The notes under the pieces are model-generated. The model ran no database searches and was not told the origin of the DNA. It saw only the letters and a list, made by a program, of their open reading frames with translations. Position numbers and translations under genes: made by a program. Shown one piece after another: positions 1 through 5,073 of a DNA stretch of 7,155 nt. This DNA comes from Pseudomonadota bacterium. GTDB taxonomy: Bacteria > Pseudomonadota > Gammaproteobacteria > Burkholderiales > SG8-39. The first letter of the stretch is position 1; the number at the start of each line of letters is the position of its first letter. The DNA lies in the NCBI GenBank assembly GCA_021848555.1, contig JAJZUN010000133.1:1-7155 (forward strand). Reading direction: 5' to 3'.

Positions 1-1307
1 GCGTGGGACACCTCCACCTCCGGCAGTCTCTCGCCATCCCCGATCTGGGCCTTGGGCTCGGCCACGGCCCGCAGGGGGTTGCCGTCCAGATAGCGGGCGC
101 CCACCAGCCAATCGAACAGGACTTTGAGAATACGAAAGGCTTGTTGGCGGCTGCGCAACGTCAGCGGGCCATCGAACGGGCGCCATTGGGATGACCATCG
201 CGGCGCGTGCTGATCCCCAACCCACCGCTCGCGTGGGATTTTCCAGGGCCATGCCTTGGGATCGGTGCACGGCAGCGACGCAAGCCAGGCGAAATAGTCG
301 GTCACGTCCTCGATGGCGAGGCTGGACAGGGCGCGCTGCCGCTCCAACACCGCCCAGAGCAGGAGGCGTTCTGCCTCGCGACGATAAGCGCGCGCCGTGT
401 TCGGGTTGCGTTGGGTGGCCAACCAGGCCTCGATCGCTGCGTAATCGTTGGGGGCGTTGAGACGGCAGCGCCCGGGCAGACGGTTCGTGCCGCGGCTGCC
501 GTCGAGCTCCACCGGCGGCGCGAAACCCTCGAAGGGCACCAGGGCTGCCGATTTTTGGCTCTCCCACCCCGGCATGGCCCGCATCGTTCTGACTGCCCGC
601 AGGGGCACCCGCGACTCGGGCTTAAGCCTGCCCAAGGTGTCCTCATGGCTCACCAGCCAGCGGACCAGGCGTTCCCCGCCCTGCTTGCCTAGACCGCGAA
701 TTTTCCCCCACCAGCGATGGCGCTCGCTGGCGCACTGATGCAGCGCCCCGATCGTATAGACCTGGTGAACGATCAGGCGGGCGGCCAGCGGGGGCTCGAA
801 CCAGGCCGCCACCGAATCCTCGGGTCTCGGCGCGGTGACGAGCAGGCTCTCGACCCAGACCAGGGCGGCCAGCTGGCGATCGAGCAAGCGCTGGCGCTGG
901 CGGGTTTTTGGGCTGTGGGCTTCCGGGTAGGCCTCCCCATAGTGCTCGGCCAGTTCCCGCTCCGAGTAGACGCCGCCCGGGTCCACCTGCTCGCGGTACT
1001 GCTCCAAGGTCGGCAGGGCGAGCGCCGGCGGGCCGGGCTCGCCCTCCCGGGCGGATTTATCCACCAACGGCAGACGCAGCAGGCGGATTTCGCCGAACCG
1101 CCCGTGCCGGCGCGCGGCGAGGGTCACGGCGTCCCGAATCCAACGCAGGGTTGACCGGGTGGCTCTCAGGTCTATGTCGTCACCCAGATAGCGCTTCGCC
1201 GCCTCCCTGAGGTCCACGCCCTGCAGCCAGGCTCGGTAGAAGGCCAGGTGGTCGCGGCCGAGTTTGCGACCGCCGAATTCGTCGGAACGGCTTATTTCAT
1301 GCGGCAT
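1..1307 (-). CDS. Large tyrosine recombinase/integrase, N-terminal part (cut by window edge)
   Basis: An open frame of 435 codons runs from an ATG at 1307 to the window edge with no stop; an in-frame TAG nine codons upstream leaves this ATG as the first possible ATG start. Residues about 10-100 (KLGRDHLAFYRAWLQGVDL, then a basic helical stretch) resemble the N-terminal domain of large phage-integrase-type recombinases (the DUF3701/PF12482 family). Residues about 285-415 (DYAAIEAWLATQRNPNTARA onward) resemble the SAM-like core-binding domain that precedes the catalytic domain. Family members are usually over 600 residues. The catalytic Arg-His-Arg-Tyr half would lie to the left of position 1 and cannot be checked, so the gene could be intact or broken. 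Such enzymes cut and rejoin DNA at short inverted-repeat core sites, for integration or multimer resolution. There is no clear Shine-Dalgarno before the ATG. Confident as a tyrosine recombinase; its exact role is unknown. Confidence 0.8.
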   Translation of the reverse strand, partial: MPHEISRSDEFGGRKLGRDHLAFYRAWLQGVDLREAAKRYLGDDIDLRATRSTLRWIRDAVTLAARRHGRFGEIRLLRLPLVDKSAREGEPGPPALALPTLEQYREQVDPGGVYSERELAEHYGEAYPEAHSPKTRQRQRLLDRQLAALVWVESLLVTAPRPEDSVAAWFEPPLAARLIVHQVYTIGALHQCASERHRWWGKIRGLGKQGGERLVRWLVSHEDTLGRLKPESRVPLRAVRTMRAMPGWESQKSAALVPFEGFAPPVELDGSRGTNRLPGRCRLNAPNDYAAIEAWLATQRNPNTARAYRREAERLLLWAVLERQRALSSLAIEDVTDYFAWLASLPCTDPKAWPWKIPRERWVGDQHAPRWSSQWRPFDGPLTLRSRQQAFRILKVLFDWLVGARYLDGNPLRAVAEPKAQIGDGERLPEVEVSH

Positions 1308-1345
1308 GCGGCGGGTTCGGGTTGCGGCGGCCTAGATAGACAGAA

Positions 1346-1354
1346 AATATAGCA
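1346..1354 (-). promoter_or_regulatory. Extended -10 promoter for the recombinase gene
   Basis: Read on the minus strand, this is TGCTATATT, an extended -10 element (TGN then TATATT), about 40 bases upstream of the recombinase ATG. No good -35 box is visible, which is usual for extended -10 promoters. The TG part overlaps the edge of the 1353-1382 palindrome, so a protein bound there would cover the promoter. Predicted by eye only. Confidence 0.45.
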
Positions 1355-1382
1355 TTCCCGATAATAACAGTTATCAGGAATG
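1353..1382. repeat. 30-bp near-perfect palindrome, possible recombinase core site or operator
   Basis: The arms CATTCCCGATAA (1353-1364) and TTATCAGGAATG (1371-1382) are inverted copies with one mismatch in twelve, separated by the 6-bp centre TAACAG. Two 11-13 bp inverted arms around a 6-8 bp spacer is the usual layout of a tyrosine-recombinase core site (known for Xer, Cre and Flp sites). It lies directly upstream of a tyrosine-recombinase gene and overlaps its promoter. It could equally be an operator for autoregulation. There is no T-tract on either side, so it is not a terminator. Confidence 0.5.
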
Positions 1383-1391
1383 AATGAATAT

Positions 1392-1424
1392 AAAAAAGAG
1401 CCCCAGACTCAACATGAGGGGCTC
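1392..1424 (-). terminator. Rho-independent terminator of the parDE operon
   Basis: On the minus strand, GAGCCCC (1424-1418) pairs perfectly with GGGGCTC (1404-1398) and is followed at once by six T residues (1397-1392). The 13-nt loop can itself pair as CTCA-tgt-TGAG. It lies 70 bp beyond the parE stop and on the correct strand. It also insulates the recombinase promoter from toxin-antitoxin transcription. Confidence 0.88.
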
Positions 1425-1494
1425 GGTTCTGCATAAGGCCTTGCCTGAATTGGCGGGCGTCTCAGAAAACGGAAAGGCGTGCGGTAGGCGCGTC

Positions 1495-1821
1495 CTATCC
1501 TGTGCTGCCGTCATCCGGCTCATCTTGCAGGATCGTTTCGTAGTCCCGACCGCCGTAGAAGACGCCGACGATGGAAACCACCCCGTCGTCTACATCGAAG
1601 GCAATCACCGCCCGCTTCTTGTAGCTGGTAACGCGCAGCCCGGGCCGCACGTCATCGCGCTTGGTGCCGCGAAGGGGGAACGTGTGCAGGCTCTCACAGT
1701 AGCTCACGATTGCTTCGGTGTATCGCGCCGCAATGTCGGGGGACGCCGCTTCGGCGATGTAGTGGAAAAGCTCCGCAAGCTGCTCCTGGGCCTCCGGACT
1801 AAAGACGACGCGATAGCTCAT
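1495..1821 (-). CDS. parE: RelE/ParE-family toxin
   Basis: A 108-residue protein of the RelE/ParE toxin fold. The start MSYRVVFSPEAQEQLAELFHYI is the typical first strand plus amphipathic helix. Residues 61-75 (GLRVTSYKKRAVIAF) and 82-97 (VSIVGVFYGGRDYETIL) form the conserved C-terminal sheet, and the length is normal for the family. ParE members inhibit DNA gyrase, while RelE members cut mRNA on the ribosome. The sequence and the ParD-type partner favour ParE, but the target is inferred. The ATG overlaps the antitoxin stop by 4 bp (ATGA), so translation is coupled to the antitoxin. The tail after residue 98 (QDEPDDGSTG) is acidic and probably disordered. A clear terminator follows 70 bp downstream. 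Confidence 0.87.
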   Translation of the reverse strand: MSYRVVFSPEAQEQLAELFHYIAEAASPDIAARYTEAIVSYCESLHTFPLRGTKRDDVRPGLRVTSYKKRAVIAFDVDDGVVSIVGVFYGGRDYETILQDEPDDGSTG

Positions 1822-2087
1822 CGCGTCTTGGCGTGTTCGGCGGCCAGACGGGCGCGCACCTGGTCCGCGGTGACGGCTCGGGACGGTTCGGCTTTCAAGG
1901 CGTCATAAGCGGGGCCGACTTGGTTGTGCAGCCAGTTCTCGACGGCGCGATCCCGCGCCATCAGCGCACGCAGACCGTCTCGGATCACTTCGCTTTCACT
2001 GGCGTACTCGCCAGCGCGTACCTTGGCCTTCACGACGTCCGCCATGTCGTTAGGCAGGGTAATGCTCATTTGCTGTGTGGTTCGCAT
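1818..2087 (-). CDS. parD: ParD-family antitoxin (ribbon-helix-helix)
   Basis: An 89-residue antitoxin for the adjacent toxin. Residues 7-50 (MSITLPNDMADVVKAKVRAG, then EYASESEVIRDGLRALMARD) match the ParD ribbon-helix-helix DNA-binding domain: a short strand, then two helices carrying the SESEVIRDGLR signature. The remainder (to residue 89) is the charged tail that would wrap the toxin. The start at 2087 is chosen because AAGGAG lies six bases before it (2099-2094). The frame extends further upstream to 2189, but that start would fall inside the insertion sequence. The order antitoxin then toxin with a 4-bp overlap is standard. ParD with ParE normally represses its own promoter, and a palindrome covers the likely -10 box here. 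The role is plasmid maintenance by post-segregational killing, by family inference. Confidence 0.88.
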   Translation of the reverse strand: MRTTQQMSITLPNDMADVVKAKVRAGEYASESEVIRDGLRALMARDRAVENWLHNQVGPAYDALKAEPSRAVTADQVRARLAAEHAKTR

Positions 2088-2106
2088 GGTCCGCTCCTTG
2101 CTGTAA

Positions 2107-2144
2107 TAGGATTTAATCCTACTGCTTTGGTTGGCTGCAGTCCA
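2107..2144 (-). promoter_or_regulatory. parDE promoter and operator palindrome
   Basis: The perfect palindrome TAGGATTTAATCCTA (2107-2121, 7-bp arms with a single central base) lies 20 bp upstream of the antitoxin start and is the best candidate for the ParD operator. On the minus strand TGGACT (2144-2139) and TAGGAT (2121-2116) are separated by 17 bp and each match the sigma-70 -35 and -10 boxes at four of six positions. The -10 therefore overlaps the palindrome, which fits autorepression. The ribosome site AAGGAG is at 2094-2099. Confidence 0.5.
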
Positions 2145-2179
2145 GCCTTCTCGAAACTCGCCGTTTGGCCTCATCAGCG

Positions 2180-2183
2180 TTAG
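2180..2183. repeat. Target-site duplication TTAG, parDE side
   Basis: TTAG directly abuts the insertion-sequence end that starts GGACACGCTGA at 2184 and is repeated exactly after the opposite end at 3413-3416. It fits the 4-bp YTAR duplication known for IS5-group elements. Confidence 0.88.
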
Positions 2184-2201
2184 GGACACGCTGAAAAATT
2201 C
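2184..2201. repeat. IS terminal inverted repeat, downstream of transposase
   Basis: GGACACGCTGAAAAATTC; matches the other end perfectly for 11 bases, has three mismatches, then matches four more. Confidence 0.88.
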
Positions 2202-2339
2202 AGCATTTGATCGATGACGAACCTGTTCAGCCGAAATGTTCCGATGAGCGTGACGAATCGAGCGGCGATCCGCTCGTTGAGTCTTTCGATGGCCCGCCGT
2301 TTGGCGCTTGGTCGCTCGAATTCACCCGCCTTCGCCATC

Positions 2340-3323
2340 TCAGGACGCACCTTGGGCATGAAGCGCAAACAATCGCCGCTTGGCAATCAACAGATTCGCC
2401 AAGCCAAACAGCGTGAAGAGTTGCGCGGCATTCTTGGCCAAGCCCCGGTAGCGCACCTTCCGCAACGCAAACACGTTCTTGACGAGGTGAAAGGGATGCT
2501 CGACCTTGGCCCGGATGCTGGCCTTGATCTGCTCGGCCCGCTCACGCAGTCGACCGCTCTCGCTGTCCGGCAGCGCACGGCGCTTGCCCGGCCGCAAGGC
2601 GACGTGCCAAGTCACGTCGCTGCCCTGGTTCTCTTCCCGTTTCTCGACACCCTGATAGCCCGCATCGCCGAACACCGTCGTCTCCTCGCCGTGCAGCAGG
2701 GCATGGGCCTGGGTGACGTCGCTGACATGAGCGGCAGTGGTGACGATGGTGTGGGTCAGTCCGGATTCCGCATCGACCCCGATGTGCGCCTTCATGCCGA
2801 AGTGCCACTGGTTGCCCTTCTTGGTCTGATGCATCTCGGGGTCGCGCTTGCCGTCCTGGTTCTTCGTCGAGGACGGCGCAGCGATGATCGTGGCATCGAC
2901 CACCGTGCCTTCCCGGAGCATCAGGCCTTTTGCGGCCAGATGCACGTTGATGGCGGCAAAGATGCGCTCGGTCAGCTGGTGCGCCTCGAGCAGGCGACGA
3001 AACTTGAGGAGCGTGGTGGCGTCGGGGGCCGCCTCGCAGCTGAGGTCGATGCCGACGAAGCTGCGGATCGCCTGGCTGTCGTAAAGTGCGTCCTCCGTCC
3101 CCTCGTCGGACAGGCCGAAGCACTGCTGGGCGATGTACATGCGCAGCATACGTTCCAACCCGATCGGCGGCCGGCCACGCCCCTCACCCTTCGGGTAGAA
3201 CGGTTCCACCTCCGCCAGCAGCGCAGGCCACGGCGTCACCGCATCGATCTCGCCGAGAAACCGGTCGCGCCGCGTGACTTTCTTCTTGGCTGCATACTCG
3301 AGGTCAGAAAAGCTTCGTTGCAT
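2340..3323 (-). CDS. IS5-family DDE transposase
   Basis: A 327-residue transposase that excises and inserts the surrounding element by binding its terminal repeats. Residues about 40-125 (RGRPPIGLERMLRMYIAQQC and SDEGTEDALYDSQAIRSFVG) are the N-terminal IS5/InsH-type domain. From about residue 140 comes the RNase-H-like DDE domain. The catalytic acids are visible as Asp143 in VVDATII, Asp220 in FGDAGYQG and Glu275 in VEHPFHLVK, with the usual spacing. The length and all three acids indicate a functional enzyme, with no frameshift. The start at 3323 lies 89 bp inside the IS end and has only a weak upstream purine stretch (GAAAG). Transcription runs toward parDE with no terminator visible before the IS end. 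Confidence 0.93.
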   Translation of the reverse strand: MQRSFSDLEYAAKKKVTRRDRFLGEIDAVTPWPALLAEVEPFYPKGEGRGRPPIGLERMLRMYIAQQCFGLSDEGTEDALYDSQAIRSFVGIDLSCEAAPDATTLLKFRRLLEAHQLTERIFAAINVHLAAKGLMLREGTVVDATIIAAPSSTKNQDGKRDPEMHQTKKGNQWHFGMKAHIGVDAESGLTHTIVTTAAHVSDVTQAHALLHGEETTVFGDAGYQGVEKREENQGSDVTWHVALRPGKRRALPDSESGRLRERAEQIKASIRAKVEHPFHLVKNVFALRKVRYRGLAKNAAQLFTLFGLANLLIAKRRLFALHAQGAS

Positions 3324-3394
3324 CGCTGTCTTTCAATCAAACATCGTCACGCCGATTCTCGCAAAGCCCACATCACTTCGATAGCATGGCTGGC

Positions 3395-3412
3395 GAATAA
3401 ATCAGCGTGTCC
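3395..3412. repeat. IS terminal inverted repeat, upstream of transposase
   Basis: Read inward on the minus strand this is GGACACGCTGATTTATTC. The transposase promoter should lie between here and 3323. Confidence 0.88.
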
Positions 3413-3416
3413 TTAG
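3413..3416. repeat. Target-site duplication TTAG, partition side
   Basis: Second copy of the duplicated target. Removing the IS and one copy would join the sequence upstream of parD directly to CTGCAGCAAGCTGCC at 3417. Confidence 0.88.
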
Positions 3417-3713
3417 CTGCAGCAAGCTGCCAGCCCGTCACCCCGCCCCAGGTGACGCACAGGCGGCCGACAGGGGGCCTACTCCCCTCCCCCTTACCCA
3501 CTGAGAAATCGGGGCTTGGCGTGTTCCCCTTGTACTGGCGCATGCAACAGCATGATTGCATGCGGGCATGTACGGATGGCTTTGGCGTCAGTAGCCGGAA
3601 TGCGAATTTGCAGGGGAACGTAAGGCTTGGTCGCACCCAGATCGAGATCGTTACGGCGGGCCGGGCGGCTCGGGCTACCGCCCTTACCCCCCGCCCTGAT
3701 CAAGAACACTGAT
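3417..3713. other. Non-coding or unassigned stretch between the IS and the partition locus
   Basis: I see no gene I can support here. Short open frames exist on both strands, including one on the minus strand at 3494-3709 and one at 3373-3636 that crosses into the IS. None has a recognisable domain or a good ribosome site. Notable composition: a C-rich plus strand at 3478-3500 (runs of C broken by T and A), GGGG (3511-3514) facing CCCC (3526-3529), and a clean hairpin at 3539-3564. Mobilisation origins on plasmids can look like this, but no known nick motif is recognisable, so I do not call an oriT. Confidence 0.4.
3539..3564. repeat. Hairpin-forming inverted repeat
   Basis: CGCATGCAA (3539-3547) and TTGCATGCG (3556-3564) are perfect 9-bp inverted copies around an 8-nt loop. 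There is no T-tract, so it is not an intrinsic terminator. The role is unknown; a protein-binding dyad or a structured single-strand site is possible. Confidence 0.55.
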
Positions 3714-3751
3714 GTGGTAGTACCGTGCTGGTACTATACCGACATGGTACT
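3714..3751. repeat. Upstream partition-type repeat cluster (GGTACT motifs)
   Basis: Three related units occur in 38 bp: the palindrome GGTAGTACC (3716-3724), the palindrome GGTACTATACC (3730-3740) and TGGTACT (3745-3751), spaced about 15 bp apart. The GGTACT core recurs at 3870-3885 and after the partition operon at 4933-4949. Repeats of this kind next to a ParA/RHH operon are the usual centromere (parS- or parH-like) sites bound by the RHH partner. Assignment is by position and repetition. Confidence 0.6.
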
Positions 3752-3868
3752 GACATCGTGCGAGCGCAGGACGGACGTGGCAGCGCATGCTGGCCGTGGC
3801 ACCCCATCCCGGAGGGACCAACCGTCGTCGGCGCTCGATCGGCTCCTGCGCACCCCTCCGGTTGCGAA

Positions 3869-3889
3869 CGGTACTGGTGTGGTACCACC
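3869..3889. repeat. Partition repeat copy abutting the parA promoter
   Basis: Holds the 16-bp unit GGTACTGGTGTGGTAC (3870-3885), found identically at 4933-4948 on the other side of the operon. It also contains the perfect palindrome GTGGTACCAC (3879-3888), ending two bases before the -35 box of the predicted parA promoter. A protein bound here would contact or occlude RNA polymerase. Confidence 0.65.
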
Positions 3890-3919
3890 TTGACACCGGT
3901 GCCGCGCCAGTTGCATACT
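3890..3919 (+). promoter_or_regulatory. Predicted sigma-70 promoter of the partition operon
   Basis: A perfect TTGACA at 3890-3895 is followed after 18 bp by CATACT (3914-3919), which matches the -10 consensus at four of six positions. The likely start of transcription is about 35-40 bp before the parA start codon. The repeat at 3869-3889 lies just upstream and ATACTG repeats lie on and after the -10. Confidence 0.65.
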
Positions 3920-3954
3920 GCCACCATACGGATACTGTGTGAATACCATACTGG
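3914..3954. promoter_or_regulatory. ATACTG repeats over the parA promoter and leader, probable operator
   Basis: CATACTG occurs at 3914-3920 and again at 3947-3953, with ATACTG at 3932-3937 and CATACG at 3925-3930 between them. The set covers the -10 box through to just before the parA ribosome site. RHH partners of short ParA proteins commonly repress their own operon at such repeats; here that is inferred from position. Confidence 0.5.
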
Positions 3955-3963
3955 GGTGATGTG

Positions 3964-4605
3964 ATGATCGTGCTTATCGGGGGTGAAAAAGGGGGCACTG
4001 GTAAATCGACGGCTGCTACCAATCTAGCCGTTTGGTGCGCGCTAGAGGGAATGAAGGCGATTTTGCTCGACGCGGATCCGCAAGGCACGTCGCGCAACTG
4101 GAACGACCGCCGCATCGGAGCAGGGGGGCTTCCGGCCATTCCTTGCCAAGCGGGCGCCGGAAACATCTTCAATCATGTACAGGATCTGACCAAGCTATAC
4201 GAGCACGTAATCATCGACGCCGGCGGTCGCGACTCCAAGGAGTTACGTTCTGCTGCCGTCGTGGCGGACACCTGGTATACCCCGGTGCAGGCCTCTCAAC
4301 CCGACCTTGAGACGCTCAGCAAGGTGCGCGAGCTTGCTCAGCAAGCGCAGGCCATGAATCAGGGCCTGAGCATTCACGCATTTATCACCCGCGCACCCAC
4401 TCACCCGAACATTGACGAGTTGGCCGAAGCGAGAAGCCTCATCGCCGATTTCCCGGACTTCCCAGAGTTGCGGCTCGCCGATTCAGTGATTTTCGAAAGA
4501 AAAGCCTATCGGGATGCCATGATTGAAGGAAAGAGCGTAATCGAGTCCGGCAATTCCAAGGCGAAGGCCGAAATTCAACTTTTGGCGCAGGAGATATTCC
4601 AGTGA
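3964..4605 (+). CDS. parA: ParA-family partition ATPase (short type Ib, ParF-like)
   Basis: A 213-residue ATPase that drives segregation of plasmid copies with its DNA-binding partner. The deviant Walker A box is KGGTGKST (residues 9-16). Next come LLDADPQG (34-41, the A-prime motif), the Walker B strand VIIDAGG (82-88) and a typical ParA C-terminal half with FERKAYRDAMIEGKSVIE near residues 177-194. There is no N-terminal helix-turn-helix, and about 210 residues is the size of type Ib proteins such as ParF, which leave repression to the partner. ATG at 3964 is preferred because GGGGT (3953-3957) sits six bases before it; a GTG at 3961 is an in-frame alternative adding one codon. The stop overlaps the next gene's start (GTGA). 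Flanking GGTACT repeats support the partition role. Confidence 0.93.
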   Translation: MIVLIGGEKGGTGKSTAATNLAVWCALEGMKAILLDADPQGTSRNWNDRRIGAGGLPAIPCQAGAGNIFNHVQDLTKLYEHVIIDAGGRDSKELRSAAVVADTWYTPVQASQPDLETLSKVRELAQQAQAMNQGLSIHAFITRAPTHPNIDELAEARSLIADFPDFPELRLADSVIFERKAYRDAMIEGKSVIESGNSKAKAEIQLLAQEIFQ

Positions 4606-4916
4606 ACAAATTCAAGGTGCCGAAAAGCATTGATCCGGAAAAACTGGATGCCTTCGTGGAAGGAGCAACGTCTATGGCCGCCCAACCGTTAACGTCGGTG
4701 CCGCCGAGAAATTCGGTTGCGCCACCCCGTCCGGCTCTCGCTTTTCCTTGGAAGCAGTTTGCTCCCGACGCGCTACCCAAGACCGGTATCAATTTGCGAC
4801 TCAACGACTATGAGCATCAAGCCTTGAAATGGCTTGCCGAGAAAGATGATCGCAGCTTGCAATACACCCTGAAACGGCTGCTTAAGAAAGCGCTTGAGGC
4901 GGAATTACCCCAGTAG
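4602..4916 (+). CDS. Ribbon-helix-helix partition partner (ParG/ParB-like)
   Basis: A 104-residue protein directly after parA, starting at a GTG that overlaps the parA stop by 4 bp; AGGAG (4589-4593) lies eight bases before it, so the two are translationally coupled. Residues 62-68 (GINLRLN) look like the ribbon strand, followed by helix DYEHQALKWLAEKD and a second helix from SLQYTLKRLLKKALEAEL, an Arc/MetJ-like DNA-binding fold. Residues 1-60 are rich in Pro, Ala and Ser and probably disordered. In ParG-type proteins such a tail contacts ParA, enhances its ATPase and helps in repression. The size, tail plus RHH layout and position after a short ParA all fit a centromere-binding adaptor. Sequence identity to ParG itself is not claimed. 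The stop lies beside the downstream repeat cluster, which it may bind. Confidence 0.8.
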   Translation: MNKFKVPKSIDPEKLDAFVEGATSMAAQPLTSVPPRNSVAPPRPALAFPWKQFAPDALPKTGINLRLNDYEHQALKWLAEKDDRSLQYTLKRLLKKALEAELPQ

Positions 4917-4950
4917 TACACCAGCACGGTGTGGTACTGGTGTGGTACTG
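4917..4950. repeat. Downstream partition repeats, tandem GTGTGGTACTG
   Basis: Two exact, adjacent copies of the 11-bp unit GTGTGGTACTG lie at 4929-4939 and 4940-4950. An inverted, diverged copy (GTACACC at 4917-4923) starts directly after the stop of the RHH gene. The internal 16-mer GGTACTGGTGTGGTAC (4933-4948) is identical to 3870-3885 upstream of parA. An 11-bp period places the copies on the same DNA face, as expected for cooperative RHH binding. Confidence 0.68.
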
Positions 4951-5073
4951 TCGGAGGCAATAGGAAACCCTTTAGCACGACGCGCTGGCCGCGCCCACCC
5001 ACCACAAGTGGCGGACGAGAGGTGGGGGTTGTCGACTCATCTGGCGCTGTTGGCGTTGTCGCGAATACTCGAT
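4951..5073. other. Short convergent intergenic gap, no gene
   Basis: The partition operon (plus) and rep (minus) converge here. A small dyad CCACAAGTGG (5002-5011) and CCCACC facing GGTGGG are visible, but without T-tracts on either strand I cannot call an intrinsic terminator. Nothing else is evident. Confidence 0.5.

Larger units (their letters stand above)
2184..3412 (-). mobile_element. Complete IS5-family insertion sequence (1229 bp)
   Basis: Both ends begin GGACACGCTGA reading inward. The end at 2184 continues AAAATTC and the end at 3412 continues TTTATTC, giving 15 matches in the first 18 bases. The element is flanked by a TTAG duplication (2180-2183 and 3413-3416), so it inserted as one unit and the flanks have not been rearranged. 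It carries one full-length DDE transposase on the minus strand. The size, the 4-bp YTA-type target and the transposase all agree with the IS5 group. I do not recognise the exact named element. It lies between the parDE promoter region and the partition locus and disrupts no recognisable gene. Confidence 0.92.

Noticed and set aside
207..1154. Plus-strand open frames of 100-160 codons across the recombinase gene
   Set aside because: They lie antisense to a minus-strand frame open for 435 codons that shows two family-consistent domains.
2088..2189. A 34-residue N-terminal extension of the antitoxin
   Set aside because: It would start inside the IS, so it could not predate the insertion, while AAGGAG marks the start at 2087 and the ParD domain begins there.
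2214..3416. A 400-codon open frame on the plus strand across almost the whole IS
   Set aside because: It is the exact antisense of the transposase, which has all catalytic residues; the antisense product has no recognisable domain and is a by-product of GC-rich codon use.
3809..3861. CCGGAGGG / CCCTCCGG inverted repeat separated by 37 nt
   Set aside because: Eight GC-rich base pairs with a long loop and no T-tract are expected by chance in this composition.
3938..3946. A near match to a DnaA box (GTATTCACA on the minus strand, 8 of 9)
   Set aside because: It lies in the parA leader among ATACTG operator repeats, far from the iterons, and is a single copy.
3684..4172. A 162-codon minus-strand frame over the partition promoter and start of parA
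   Set aside because: It overlaps the GGTACT repeats and the parA Walker A region, and has no domain; the repeats create its composition.
3714..4950. Repeats as a CRISPR array
   Set aside because: The units are only 7-16 bp, partly palindromic, irregularly spaced, and flank a partition operon with no cas gene.
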